A stretch of 64,000 nt of DNA from Paenisporosarcina sp. FSL H8-0542 (GCF_038632915.1 NZ_CP152050.1:1209001-1273000), one strand, 5' to 3'; counted from the first letter of the stretch, positions 48,334 through 55,827 are shown. Program-made: numbers and translations. The notes: a model not told the origin generated them from the letters alone.

Positions 48334-48442
48334 AGATTGTGAAAAATTTATCGTTCAAACTGAGAGATTTATCGCTCAAACTAAGGTATTTGTCGATCAA
48401 AATATGAATTTATCGCTCAAACTGAAGCGTTTATCGTTCAAA
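48334..48442 (+). repeat. 21-base periodic array, copy 2 (five units)
   Basis: Five units TTTATCGYTCAAA-like start at 48347, 48368, 48389, 48409 and 48430 (spacings 21, 21, 20, 21). It is the inverted homologue of 4761-4867: AGATTGTGAAAAATTTATC (48334-48352) is identical to the reverse complement of 4849-4867, and TCAAACTGAG follows in both. It lies between the rplT terminator and ysdA. Confidence 0.8.
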
Positions 48443-48505
48443 GTGTCCTCAGAGGCAACTACTTGTTGAGACTAATCACGTCAATCTATTAGGGGGAATT
48501 TTAGT

Positions 48506-48787
48506 ATGCATCTCATACTTATCGGGTTTTTCATTGTCATGTCCATCGTTTCGTTTTTTACTATGGGTCATGATAAAACAGCAGCACAAGCGCATAAACG
48601 CAGAGTGCCAGAACGCACTCTATGGAACCTTGCGATACTTGGCGGTGGCGTAGGAGCGTACCTAGGAATGATTCTCTATCGCCATAAGACAAAACATATG
48701 TCCTTCCGAATTGGCTTTACATTACTGGCGATTCTACAGGTAGCTTTAATCATCTGGGCTGCTCCATTGTTGAAAGAGTGGTCATGA
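48506..48787 (+). CDS. ysdA: DUF1294 family membrane protein YsdA
   Basis: Membrane protein of 93 aa with four hydrophobic stretches (about 2-19, 43-62, 71-88 being clearest) and the DUF1294 pattern MGHDKTAAQAHKRRVPERTLW. Function unknown. GGGGGAA precedes the ATG. Position between rplT and ysdB matches B. subtilis ysdA. Confidence 0.85.
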   Translation: MHLILIGFFIVMSIVSFFTMGHDKTAAQAHKRRVPERTLWNLAILGGGVGAYLGMILYRHKTKHMSFRIGFTLLAILQVALIIWAAPLLKEWS

Positions 48788-48804
48788 AAAAAAGCAGATA
48801 TTGG

Positions 48805-48924
48805 ATGATTCGCGAATAGAGTCCTCAGTCCACGCATAGATTCGTTGTGAACGCGAATAGAGCAGTGAAAAGCGCGAATAGGAACTTTACAAGCGAGAAT
48901 AGGACCTCATATTACGCGAATACC
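48805..48924 (+). repeat. 21-base periodic array, copy 3 (six units)
   Basis: Six CGCGAATAG-like units start at about 48811, 48832 (variant CGCATAG), 48852, 48873, 48894 (variant CGAGAATAG) and 48915, again 20-21 bases apart. The core differs from the other two arrays, but the period is the same. It lies between ysdA and the ysdB terminator. Confidence 0.72.
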
Positions 48925-48958
48925 TTCAAAAATCTCATAATCCAATAACTAAATCAAA

Positions 48959-48990
48959 AAACCCGACACTAATTTTTCGTGTCGGGTTTC
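48959..48990 (-). terminator. Intrinsic terminator of ysdB
   Basis: Stem AAACCCGACAC / GTGTCGGGTTT, followed on the minus strand by a T-run (TTTTTTGATTT). Confidence 0.85.
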
Positions 48991-48993
48991 TTC

Positions 48994-49380
48994 TTATTGG
49001 TTTTTCATCAATTTTTCGATTGGATTTTTCCAGCTGATATCCGCTTCTGGGTAGTTCATCAAGATTTCTTTTTCCAGGAATAAAAAATCGTCCCGTGTAA
49101 AGCCTTGCAGTTTCATTGTATCTTTGACCCAGACAAATATGGACACAACTTCGAATGCATCACCAGTAGTGCCAAGATATTTTTCGCCCTCAAACAGTGC
49201 CCCTTTAAATGAAATGAAGAAATTTTTCCTCACATTTTTCACATCATCGTAAAAATAGTAAGCACCCTTTTCGTAAGCGTCATCAAGTTTTCGCTTGGGA
49301 TCCATTAAGTAAATAATTCCACGGTAAAACAAATAGACAACAAGTGCGAGTATAAGAAATCGGATCAATACGATGATCAT
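48994..49380 (-). CDS. ysdB: YsdB-like sigma-W regulon membrane protein
   Basis: Protein of 128 aa with one N-terminal TM (about 2-25, IIVLIRFLILALVVYLFYRG) and a soluble domain of unknown function. In B. subtilis ysdB is a sigma-W gene. Here the upstream sequence has a matching ECF-type promoter. The start has GGGAGG 8 bases upstream. It is convergent to ysdA and divergent from the dUTPase gene. Confidence 0.82.
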   Translation of the reverse strand: MIIVLIRFLILALVVYLFYRGIIYLMDPKRKLDDAYEKGAYYFYDDVKNVRKNFFISFKGALFEGEKYLGTTGDAFEVVSIFVWVKDTMKLQGFTRDDFLFLEKEILMNYPEADISWKNPIEKLMKNQ

Positions 49381-49416
49381 AATGGAACCTCCCTTTGGGC
49401 AGACGTGTTACTATGG

Positions 49417-49445
49417 TATACGGATGAACAAATACTTTGGTTTCA
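49417..49445 (-). promoter_or_regulatory. ECF sigma-W-like promoter of ysdB
   Basis: On the minus strand TGAAAC (49445-49440) and CGTATA (49422-49417) are separated by 17 bases. The -10 lies 37 bases from the ysdB ATG. B. subtilis ysdB is known to be sigma-W controlled. Confidence 0.6.
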
Positions 49446-49479
49446 AGATTGTTCAAATTTTTTTCTGGAGGTATTTGAT

Positions 49480-49965
49480 ATGGAATTACAGCAGTTATTT
49501 ACGATGCAAAAAGCTCTCGACAGATATATTCAATCGGAGAAGAATATATCTCATGATGTATTTCTTGAAAAAGGGTTAGCGTTATTAGTTGAACTCGCTG
49601 AATTGGCGAATGAAACACGTTGCTTCAAATTTTGGAGTGCAAAAGGGCCATCAGATAAGGAAACGATTTTGGAAGAATACGTAGATTCCATTCATTTCTT
49701 ACTGTCTCTCGGCATTGAAAAACAATTGGACGATTTAGATAGTTGGCCAGTTGAGGAAAAAGCAGGTTCTCTGACTCATTTATTTCTAAATACCCATGCA
49801 TCTATTCAACAATTTCTCCATGAACCAACCAGACCGCTATATGAAGATGTGTGGAAATGGTATGGAGCCGTTGGATCATCACTAGGTTTTACACATCTTC
49901 AAATCGTAAAAGCATATATTGACAAGAATGAAAAAAATTACGAACGTCAACGCTCTGGTTATTAA
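49480..49965 (+). CDS. dUTP diphosphatase (all-alpha, dimeric type)
   Basis: All-alpha NTP pyrophosphohydrolase of 161 aa that hydrolyses dUTP to dUMP and pyrophosphate, keeping uracil out of DNA. Mg-binding helices are visible: LVELAELANETR (Glu38, Glu41) and EEYVDSIHF (Glu66, Asp69). ATG 49480 is chosen for its GGAGGT site 9 bases upstream and conserved MELQQLF start; a longer frame from 49405 would cross the ysdB promoter. Confidence 0.85.
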   Translation: MELQQLFTMQKALDRYIQSEKNISHDVFLEKGLALLVELAELANETRCFKFWSAKGPSDKETILEEYVDSIHFLLSLGIEKQLDDLDSWPVEEKAGSLTHLFLNTHASIQQFLHEPTRPLYEDVWKWYGAVGSSLGFTHLQIVKAYIDKNEKNYERQRSGY

Positions 49966-50036
49966 AGAATATTTTGAAAACTGAATACGTTTCCATTATA
50001 ATAATATAGTTAGAGCATATTTAGGAGGACGAAATA

Positions 50037-51125
50037 ATGACGAAACTTGATGAAACACTTACAATGCTGAAAGATTTAACAGACGCAAAGGCCATACCTG
50101 GGAATGAACGTGAAGCACGAGATGTTATGAGAAGATACATCGAGCCATTTGCTGACCGAATGGATTCAGATAATCTGGGTAGCTTAATTGCAGAAAAAGT
50201 AGGCGACGCGGAAGGCCCGAAAATCATGGTTGCCGGTCACTTGGATGAAGTCGGATTCATGATCACTCAAATTGATGATAAAGGTTTCTTAAAGTTCCAA
50301 ACCGTTGGTGGCTGGTGGTCACAAGTTATGCTTGCTCAACGTGTAACAATTGTGACGCGTAAAGGTGAATCTATTACTGGTGTCATTGGATCGAAACCAC
50401 CACATATCTTATCACCTGAAGCACGCAATAAACCGGTTGATATCAAAGACATGTTTATTGATATCGGTGCCTCTTCGAAAGAAGAAGCTATGGAGTGGGG
50501 CGTATTGCCAGGAGATATGGTAACACCATATTTCGAATTCTCTGTTATGAACAATGAAAAAATGCTTCTGGCAAAAGCGTGGGATAACCGTATTGGTTGT
50601 GCAATCGCAATTGATGTTCTTAAGGCATTAAAAGATGAGAAACATCCAAACATTGTATATGGTGTGGGAGCTGCCCAAGAAGAAGTTGGATTACGTGGAG
50701 CACGCACAGCAGCCGCGAAAATCAAGCCGGATATTGGTTTTGCAGTTGACGTCGGTATTGCTGGTGATACGCCAGGGATTACAGCAAAAGAATCTACAAG
50801 CAAAATGGGAGCAGGTCCACAATTGGTATTGTTTGATGCTTCAATGGTTTCTCACAAAGGACTTCGCGATCTAGTGGTAGATACTGCCGAAGAAAATAAT
50901 ATTCCTTATCAGTTTGAATCTATTCCTGGAGGCGGAACAGATGCCGGAGCGATTCATTTGACAGCGAACGGTGTTCCTTCATTGGCCATTGGGATCGCAA
51001 CTCGCTATATTCATTCTCATGCAGGTATTTTACACCGTGATGATTATGAAAATGCAGTCAAACTGATTGTCGCGGTAATCAAAAAACTAGATCGTGACAC
51101 AGTGAACAAAATTATCTTCGACTAA
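50037..51125 (+). CDS. ysdC: M42 family glutamyl aminopeptidase YsdC
   Basis: Cytosolic dizinc aminopeptidase/glucanase-fold enzyme of 362 aa. Metal and catalytic residues: His68 and Asp70 (AGHLDEVGF), bridging Asp in AWDNRIGC, Glu pair in [11 protein letters not shown], Asp in AVDVGIAGD and His in HSHAGIL. TTAGGAGGA upstream of the ATG. Same order ysdA-ysdB-ysdC as B. subtilis, with the dUTPase gene inserted. Confidence 0.93.
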   Translation: MTKLDETLTMLKDLTDAKAIPGNEREARDVMRRYIEPFADRMDSDNLGSLIAEKVGDAEGPKIMVAGHLDEVGFMITQIDDKGFLKFQTVGGWWSQVMLAQRVTIVTRKGESITGVIGSKPPHILSPEARNKPVDIKDMFIDIGASSKEEAMEWGVLPGDMVTPYFEFSVMNNEKMLLAKAWDNRIGCAIAIDVLKALKDEKHPNIVYGVGAAQEEVGLRGARTAAAKIKPDIGFAVDVGIAGDTPGITAKESTSKMGAGPQLVLFDASMVSHKGLRDLVVDTAEENNIPYQFESIPGGGTDAGAIHLTANGVPSLAIGIATRYIHSHAGILHRDDYENAVKLIVAVIKKLDRDTVNKIIFD

Positions 51126-51137
51126 TAAGGAAATCAG

Positions 51138-51164
51138 AAAGCATCGCTGAGGCGATGCTTTTTT
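51138..51164 (+). terminator. Intrinsic terminator after ysdC
   Basis: Stem AAAGCATCGC / GCGATGCTTT followed by TTT. Confidence 0.9.
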
Positions 51165-51228
51165 GATACTCTTGGTATTTTATGCATGATAGATTGTTGT
51201 CATATCAATCATTAATTGAAAGGTGAAG

Positions 51229-51430
51229 GCGTAGTCCAAGTGGCTGCGCTTTTATTTATGTCCCATATATTTTGACGTGAGAAATTATTGAAAAAATCTA
51301 TTTTGTTTTCCAATCTACCTAGAGCATTTTTCTATCACTTAATATGTTATAGATGTAAGGGAAAACGGATTGAGTGGAAACGCGTAACGGAGTCTACTAA
51401 CAATCCAAACGGAAGGAGGTGAAATTAATA
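51229..51430 (+). promoter_or_regulatory. Leader of the first Cys-rich paralogue
   Basis: Non-coding leader duplicated at 52248-52446. It contains a hairpin (GCGTAGTC / GGCTGCGC, then TTTT), the conserved blocks TTTTCCAATCT and CCTAGAGCA, and AATATGTTATAGATGTAAGG before an AAGGAGGTG ribosome site. No promoter class was identified with confidence. Confidence 0.5.
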
Positions 51431-52081
51431 ATGGGATATAGCAAAAAGACATGGGTAAAAATAGAGGGCTGTGACTGTTTCAAATGTCGTGAAGCAGAAA
51501 GCAAAGAAAAATGTGAAAAAAACCACGATTGGGATAAAAAAGATGAATGTAAATGTGCTAAGTGTGGTGATGTTAACATCCATGTAGTATGCAAAGAAGA
51601 AGATCACGATAAGAAGGATCACGATGAGAAAAAGAAAGACGACTGTGAAAAATGCACAGGTAAAACAGACAAAGTAGAGTTCCAATCAGACACATCATTT
51701 TTAGACGATGAAATTTTCGAAGAACCGATCCAAGTACTTCAGGTTTCTTTCAACAAAATATGTGAAGGTGACAAGGTTTGGTTGAGTGGAATTGTTGGTT
51801 TTGATAATGACACAGTTGTTTGTGGTAATGATGTTGCTGTGATTAAATTAACAATTGTAAGAACAACTGCGTCAGGAAGTGAGCGTATCATCTACAGACA
51901 AACTTTTGAAATCGATCAACCTGGACATGACGATCTTACTCAAGTGCCATTTGCACATGTGGAATTCGAATCAAATGAAAACAAAAATGTAACTTATACA
52001 GTTTTCGTACAACGCCTGAATGATAACAGAGATGTATTTTTATTCGGACAAAACACATTGGCTGCTCTAAGAATTAACTAG
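51431..52081 (+). CDS. Cys-rich two-domain protein of unknown function, paralogue 1
   Basis: Protein of 216 aa that I do not recognise. The N-terminal domain (1-78) is rich in Cys, His, Lys and Asp: GCDCFKCREAE, then CKCAKCGD, a charged linker of HDKK-type repeats (58-70), and CEKC; 10 of 12 cysteines lie here (14, 16, 19, 28, 40, 42, 45, 54, 72, 75). The C-terminal domain (about 80-216) looks beta-rich (VQLQVSF, VWLSGIVGF, VAVIKLTIVR, ending NTLAALRIN). No signal peptide or TM. Metal binding is plausible; a spore or surface role is only a guess. AAGGAGG lies 11 bases upstream. Confidence 0.8.
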   Translation: MGYSKKTWVKIEGCDCFKCREAESKEKCEKNHDWDKKDECKCAKCGDVNIHVVCKEEDHDKKDHDEKKKDDCEKCTGKTDKVEFQSDTSFLDDEIFEEPIQVLQVSFNKICEGDKVWLSGIVGFDNDTVVCGNDVAVIKLTIVRTTASGSERIIYRQTFEIDQPGHDDLTQVPFAHVEFESNENKNVTYTVFVQRLNDNRDVFLFGQNTLAALRIN

Positions 52082-52104
52082 TTCACGAAATGGATGTAAA
52101 TTTG

Positions 52105-52130
52105 AAGTGTCTTATGAAAATAAGACACTT
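52105..52130 (+). terminator. Hairpin after paralogue 1
   Basis: Perfect 10-bp stem AAGTGTCTTA / TAAGACACTT followed by TATTTTATT. The same hairpin recurs after paralogue 2. Confidence 0.8.
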
Positions 52131-52186
52131 TATTTTATTATTAAATAATAAATTTAACTTATAATTATAAATATTCACATATAATT

Positions 52187-52227
52187 ATAACAAAGTGTGA
52201 ATATTTATGAAATTACTAGCACTATAT
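52187..52227 (+). pseudogene. Relic of the argF start region
   Basis: Bases 52197-52217 (GTGAATATTTATGAAATTACT) match the argF start at 53225-53245 exactly, including the ATG (52207). The frame reads MKLLALY then stop, versus MKLLEFVNL in argF, and the GGAG ribosome site is lost (AAAGT). It marks the right-hand end of the tandem duplication. Confidence 0.7.
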
Positions 52228-52249
52228 TAATACTATAAATAGAGTGGAG

Positions 52250-52274
52250 CGTAGTCCAAGTGACTACGTTTTTT
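52250..52274 (+). terminator. Terminator-like hairpin in the second leader
   Basis: CGTAGTC / GACTACG stem followed by seven T. It is the homologue of the weaker hairpin at 51229-51250. It may stop read-through from paralogue 1. The rest of the leader to 52446 matches the first leader. Confidence 0.7.
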
Positions 52275-52446
52275 TATGTCCAAAAAATATGATATGAGAA
52301 ACGATAGAAAAAACTATTAGTTTTCCAATCTGCCTAGAGCAACTTTCTCTCTTTTAATATGTTATAGATGTAAGGCAAATACGGATTGAGAGAAACCGAA
52401 ACATGGATTCTAGTATCGATCCAAAAGGAAGGAGGTGCAATCAAAT

Positions 52447-53091
52447 ATGAAATATAACAAAAAGACGTGGGAAAAAATAGAGGGCTGTGACTGTTTCAAA
52501 TGTCGTGAAGCAGAGACGAAAGTAGAATGGTGTGACCATAAACACGACTGGGATAAGAAGGAATGTCCTAAGTGTGGTGATGTTAACATTAAAGTAGTAT
52601 GCGAGAAAGACAATCACGATAAGAAAGACGATCACGATAAGAAAAAACACGACTGTGAAAAATGCACAGGCAAAACAGACAAAGTAGAATTCCAATCAGA
52701 TACATCAGTTTTAGACGATGAAATATTCGAAGAACCGATTCAAGTACTTCAGGTTTCATTCAAAAAAATCTGTAAAGATGACAAAGTTTGGTTTAGCGGA
52801 ATTGTTGGTTTTGACAATGACACATGTGTTTATGGTAATGATGTTGCTGTAATTAAGTTAACAATTGTAAGAACATCTGAGTCAGGTAGCGAACGTACGA
52901 TTTACAGACAAATTTTCGAAATTGATCAACCTGGACATGATGATCGTACTCAAGTGCCATTTGCACATGTGGAATTCGAATCAAATGAAAACAAAAATGT
53001 AACTTATACAGTTTTCGTACAACGCCTGAATGATAACAGAGATGTATTTTTATTCGGACAAAACACATTGGCTGCTCTAAGAATTAACTAG
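52447..53091 (+). CDS. Cys-rich two-domain protein of unknown function, paralogue 2
   Basis: Protein of 214 aa, tandem duplicate of the previous gene. Same architecture: MKYNKKTWEKIEGCDCFKC start, Cys/His/Asp/Lys-rich domain (cysteines 14, 16, 19, 29, 40, 43, 52, 70, 73; linker HDKKDDHDKKKHDC), then the beta-rich domain. Differences are concentrated in the N-terminal half; the last 147 bases (52948-53094) are identical in DNA to 51938-52084. AAGGAGGTG upstream. Function unknown. Confidence 0.8.
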   Translation: MKYNKKTWEKIEGCDCFKCREAETKVEWCDHKHDWDKKECPKCGDVNIKVVCEKDNHDKKDDHDKKKHDCEKCTGKTDKVEFQSDTSVLDDEIFEEPIQVLQVSFKKICKDDKVWFSGIVGFDNDTCVYGNDVAVIKLTIVRTSESGSERTIYRQIFEIDQPGHDDRTQVPFAHVEFESNENKNVTYTVFVQRLNDNRDVFLFGQNTLAALRIN

Positions 53092-53118
53092 TTCGCAGTA
53101 TCGGTGTAAAGAAAGTTA

Positions 53119-53149
53119 AAGTGTCTTATGAAAATAAGGCACTTTTTTT
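53119..53149 (+). terminator. Terminator after paralogue 2
   Basis: Stem AAGTGTCTTA / TAAGGCACTT (one G-U pair) followed by TTTTT. Confidence 0.85.
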
Positions 53150-53234
53150 GAATTAATTAATAAATATTCACTTGTAATTATAAATATTCAAATATATAAT
53201 AACTATACATAATTATAACGAGGAGTGAATATTT

Positions 53235-54200
53235 ATGAAATTACTTGAATTCGTAAATCTTGAAGTAGTGGAAAGTGTGAAAAATAAAGACTTGTTAACA
53301 TGGCTCGACTATACTTCAATGGAAGTAAAACAATTGTTGGAACTAGCAACCAATCTGAAGAAGTTGGCTAAAAACAACGTGCACCCTCCACTACTGGCAG
53401 GAAAGACGGTAGGGCTCATATTTGAAAAACACTCAACCAGAACGCGTATTTCATTTGAAGTTGGAATCAATCAATTAGGTGGTCATGCAATGTATATGCA
53501 TGCAAGAGACTTGCAAATCGGACGTGGGGAGCCTATTTCAGATACTGGAAAAGTATTATCGGGTTACATGGACGGCATTATGATTCGTGCCCATTCACAT
53601 AAAATGGTCGAAGAATTAGCTGAAGCTGCGAGTATTCCTGTCATCAATGGCTTAACAGATCTATTCCATCCCTGCCAGGCTTTAGCCGATGTCCTGACGA
53701 TTCATGAAGTGAAAGGCTATTTAGCAGGTTTAAAACTTGCTTACGTGGGGGACGGGAATAATGTAGCACATTCTCTCGTTATTGCGTGTGCTCATTTAGG
53801 AATTGATGTATCCATTGCAACTCCTAAAGGTTTTGAAATTGATTCCACGATTCTTAACAAGGCTCAAAAACTAGCCGCTTCAAATGGTTCAAGCATCCTG
53901 GCGACTAACAATCCAATTGAATCTGTATCAGGTGCGGATGTCATTTATACAGATGTCTGGACCAGTATGGGGCAAGAAGAAGAGACAGCCGCGCGACTTG
54001 ATGCTTTCAAAGAGTATCAAATTAATGAAGATCTCGTGAAACACGCTAAAACGGATTATTTATTCTTGCACTGCTTGCCCGCGCATCGTGAGGAAGAAGT
54101 CGCAACATCTATCATCGATGGTCCGCATTCAGTTGTATTTGAACAAGCAGAAAATCGACTCCATGCTCAAAAAGCCATATTAGCATCGATTCTGTCATAA
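53235..54200 (+). CDS. argF: Ornithine carbamoyltransferase
   Basis: Makes citrulline from ornithine and carbamoyl phosphate in arginine synthesis; 321 aa. Carbamoyl-phosphate motif STRTRISFE, ornithine-side motifs FHPCQALAD and HCLPAHREEEV, so anabolic/catabolic OTCase chemistry is intact. CGAGGAG lies 6 bases upstream. It stands alone, without other arg genes. TGAATATTTATGA overlapping the start and nearby AAATATTCA half-sites resemble ArgR/AhrC boxes, a weak indication of arginine control. Confidence 0.93.
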   Translation: MKLLEFVNLEVVESVKNKDLLTWLDYTSMEVKQLLELATNLKKLAKNNVHPPLLAGKTVGLIFEKHSTRTRISFEVGINQLGGHAMYMHARDLQIGRGEPISDTGKVLSGYMDGIMIRAHSHKMVEELAEAASIPVINGLTDLFHPCQALADVLTIHEVKGYLAGLKLAYVGDGNNVAHSLVIACAHLGIDVSIATPKGFEIDSTILNKAQKLAASNGSSILATNNPIESVSGADVIYTDVWTSMGQEEETAARLDAFKEYQINEDLVKHAKTDYLFLHCLPAHREEEVATSIIDGPHSVVFEQAENRLHAQKAILASILS

Positions 54201-54209
54201 AGTAGAAAA

Positions 54210-54239
54210 GCTCCTGATTAATTTTTCAGGAGTTTTTTT
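54210..54239 (+). terminator. Intrinsic terminator after argF
   Basis: Stem CTCCTGA / TCAGGAG followed by TTTTTTT. Confidence 0.87.
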
Positions 54240-54284
54240 ATGGAAAAAATTACATTAAATTTGTTAATAATACTTTACTTAATG

Positions 54285-54313
54285 TTAACAATAGTTTACA
54301 TTGTGAATATAAT
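54285..54313 (+). promoter_or_regulatory. Sigma-A promoter of the XRE cassette
   Basis: TTAACA and TATAAT with exactly 17 bases between, 25 bases upstream of the XRE gene. The surrounding AT-rich dyads could hold its operator. Confidence 0.6.
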
Positions 54314-54337
54314 ACTTAACATGAAGAGGTGGAAGGT

Positions 54338-54547
54338 ATGCTCCATAACCGAGTCAAAGAGCTTCGTGCCCGTTTTGGTTTTTCGCAAGGTGAACTGGGT
54401 GAAAGGGTGGGCGTTACACGACAAACCATTGGATTTATCGAAAAAGGAGATTTTTCACCATCGATAACATTGGCATTAAAACTGGCACGAGAGTTTGAAA
54501 TTACTGTAGACCAATTATTTTGGTTAGAAGGGAAGAAACCATTATGA
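54338..54547 (+). CDS. XRE/Cro-type helix-turn-helix regulator
   Basis: Compact repressor of 69 aa, essentially one HTH domain: FSQGELGERVGVTRQTIGFI with the Cro/CI pattern, ending in DQLFWLEGKKPL. This YozG/YgzD-type protein commonly precedes small membrane-protein genes it regulates. ATG 54338 has GAGGTGG upstream. It overlaps the next gene by ATGA. Confidence 0.88.
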   Translation: MLHNRVKELRARFGFSQGELGERVGVTRQTIGFIEKGDFSPSITLALKLAREFEITVDQLFWLEGKKPL

Positions 54548-55044
54548 AAAAAGATTTACGCGTGCAGTATCCTTTATGGCAAATGGCGTTTATTGTGTTG
54601 TTTGGTTTTATAGCATTTAGTTTAACAGGTGCCTCCACAGAGCTATACAAAACATCTGAAGAATTCAGTTTTTCCGTAGAGCTCGATGCATTGGAATCAT
54701 TTTTATTGTTGGGTGCTCTTTTTATTACAGTTTTGATGATCACAATTTTTTCGATGAAAATCTCTAAACATAACAAGCAAAATCCATCTCAAAAACTATC
54801 ACTGTGGCAGATTCGACCATTGGAATACTTGGAGCAAGATGAAGGCATGATGTACATTACGAGAAGAGCTGCACAAAAAGTTTATACATTCTTTGTGTGG
54901 GCACTGCCGCTTTTGGCAACGATTTTCCTAGTATTTGAATTATCTAGATTCTGGATGATTTTCGGTATATTGATCTTGGCGTGGATGCAATATTTAATTT
55001 ATTACATTGAAGTACGAAAACATTTGGCGGAGGGGGAAGAATAA
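54544..55044 (+). CDS. Four-helix membrane protein of unknown function
   Basis: Protein of 166 aa with hydrophobic segments near 12-31, 52-70, 111-131 and 135-155 and short charged loops. No family identified; it resembles membrane partners of XRE regulators (DUF3169/DUF2178-type arrangement). It starts inside the XRE stop codon (ATGA) and its stop overlaps the next ATG (TAATG), so the three genes form one tightly coupled unit. Confidence 0.75.
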   Translation: MKKDLRVQYPLWQMAFIVLFGFIAFSLTGASTELYKTSEEFSFSVELDALESFLLLGALFITVLMITIFSMKISKHNKQNPSQKLSLWQIRPLEYLEQDEGMMYITRRAAQKVYTFFVWALPLLATIFLVFELSRFWMIFGILILAWMQYLIYYIEVRKHLAEGEE

Positions 55045-55490
55045 TGTGGGAATATTTATTAGTGTTTTTAGGGGCGGCCATTCCATGGCTTGAAATGGCC
55101 GTGGTAATTCCACTAGGTATCATAACGGGATTAAATCCTTTTTGGGTAGTAGTCATTGGCTTTATCGGGAATATGGTAACGGTCTTGGCATTAATCATCG
55201 GATACAATAAATTTAAAATATGGTTAGCGAAAAGACGCGAGGGAAAAGTACAGAAAGAATCCAAGCGCAGTGAACGTGCAAAAAGGATTTGGAATAAATA
55301 TGGGCTACCTGGAATGTTGTTGCTTGGCCCCATACTGATTGGGACCCACATTGCTGCATTTATCGCGATGACATTGGGTGGGAGCAAAAAACAGACGACC
55401 ATATGGTCTGCTATCAGCATTGCTGTGTGGGCATTGGTATTCGGAATATTAACAGCACTCGGCTTTGATTTCTTTGTCCGGGAAATATAA
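55044..55490 (+). CDS. Small multidrug export-type membrane protein
   Basis: Protein of 148 aa matching the small multi-drug export family by pattern: AAIPWLEMAVVIPLGI at the N terminus, hydrophobic segments near 3-24, 32-52, 86-108 and 118-142, and a lysine/arginine-rich loop (54-80). Actual export activity is unproven for the family. Coupled to the preceding gene by a one-base overlap. Confidence 0.8.
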   Translation: MWEYLLVFLGAAIPWLEMAVVIPLGIITGLNPFWVVVIGFIGNMVTVLALIIGYNKFKIWLAKRREGKVQKESKRSERAKRIWNKYGLPGMLLLGPILIGTHIAAFIAMTLGGSKKQTTIWSAISIAVWALVFGILTALGFDFFVREI

Positions 55491-55495
55491 ATGAA

Positions 55496-55522
55496 AAAGT
55501 CTCCGTGCAATACGGAGACTTT
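55496..55522. terminator. Shared terminator between the XRE operon and sspI
   Basis: Perfect 11-bp stem AAAGTCTCCGT / ACGGAGACTTT between convergent genes, with T/A-rich flanks on both strands. Confidence 0.85.
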
Positions 55523-55524
55523 AC

Positions 55525-55734
55525 TTATCCTTGGAAAGATTGTTCCAAGTGTCTTAATACTGATTCTTTTTCAGGTTCACCAGCTGTTTTCCACCATTTT
55601 TCAAAAAACACACCAAGTCCAGGAAGTAAATGTTCTTCGCCACGTTTGATGGCATCTTCAACTACTTCACGAATTTCTGTAGCACTATTGCCAACCATGT
55701 TGGCGGTGATTGCATCTCGAATTTGAAAGTTCAT
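55525..55734 (-). CDS. sspI: Small acid-soluble spore protein SspI
   Basis: Minor SASP of 69 aa made in the forespore. Family pattern LRDAI-like start (MNFQIRDAITANMVGN), GEEHLLPGLGVFFEKWW and a C-terminal VLRHLEQ. Strong GAGGAGGAG ribosome site. Position next to ysgA-pheS matches B. subtilis. It is the best evidence in the window that the organism sporulates. Confidence 0.93.
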   Translation of the reverse strand: MNFQIRDAITANMVGNSATEIREVVEDAIKRGEEHLLPGLGVFFEKWWKTAGEPEKESVLRHLEQSFQG

Positions 55735-55766
55735 AATCTCTCCTCCTCACACCTCATTTTGTCCGC

Positions 55767-55797
55767 TACTATCGCCACTTATACATGAATTTGATAC
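55767..55797 (-). promoter_or_regulatory. Candidate sigma-G promoter of sspI
   Basis: Minus strand GTATC (-35 region) and GATAGTA (-10 region, versus CATACTA consensus) with 18 bases between them. The match is partial. Confidence 0.3.
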
Positions 55798-55827
55798 ACT
55801 TAAAAGAAAAAGGCGGTCGTACAATCG

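Noticed and set aside
48334-48924. Arrays taken as a CRISPR locus
   Set aside because: The conserved core is only about 8-13 bases, the period is 20-21 bases, and there are no repeat-length units with unique 30-base spacers and no cas genes.
53150-53240. Definite ArgR/AhrC operator for argF
   Set aside because: The half-sites resemble ARG boxes, but the region is so AT-rich that the match is not distinctive. Mentioned only as a possibility under argF.
51126-54240. Accessory patch as a genomic island
   Set aside because: No integrase, transposase, tRNA or attachment repeats were found, and the flanking order is conserved. A local duplication explains the structure.
55505-55726. Plus-strand open frame opposite sspI
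   Set aside because: The minus-strand SspI has a clear family match and strong ribosome site; the opposite frame has neither.
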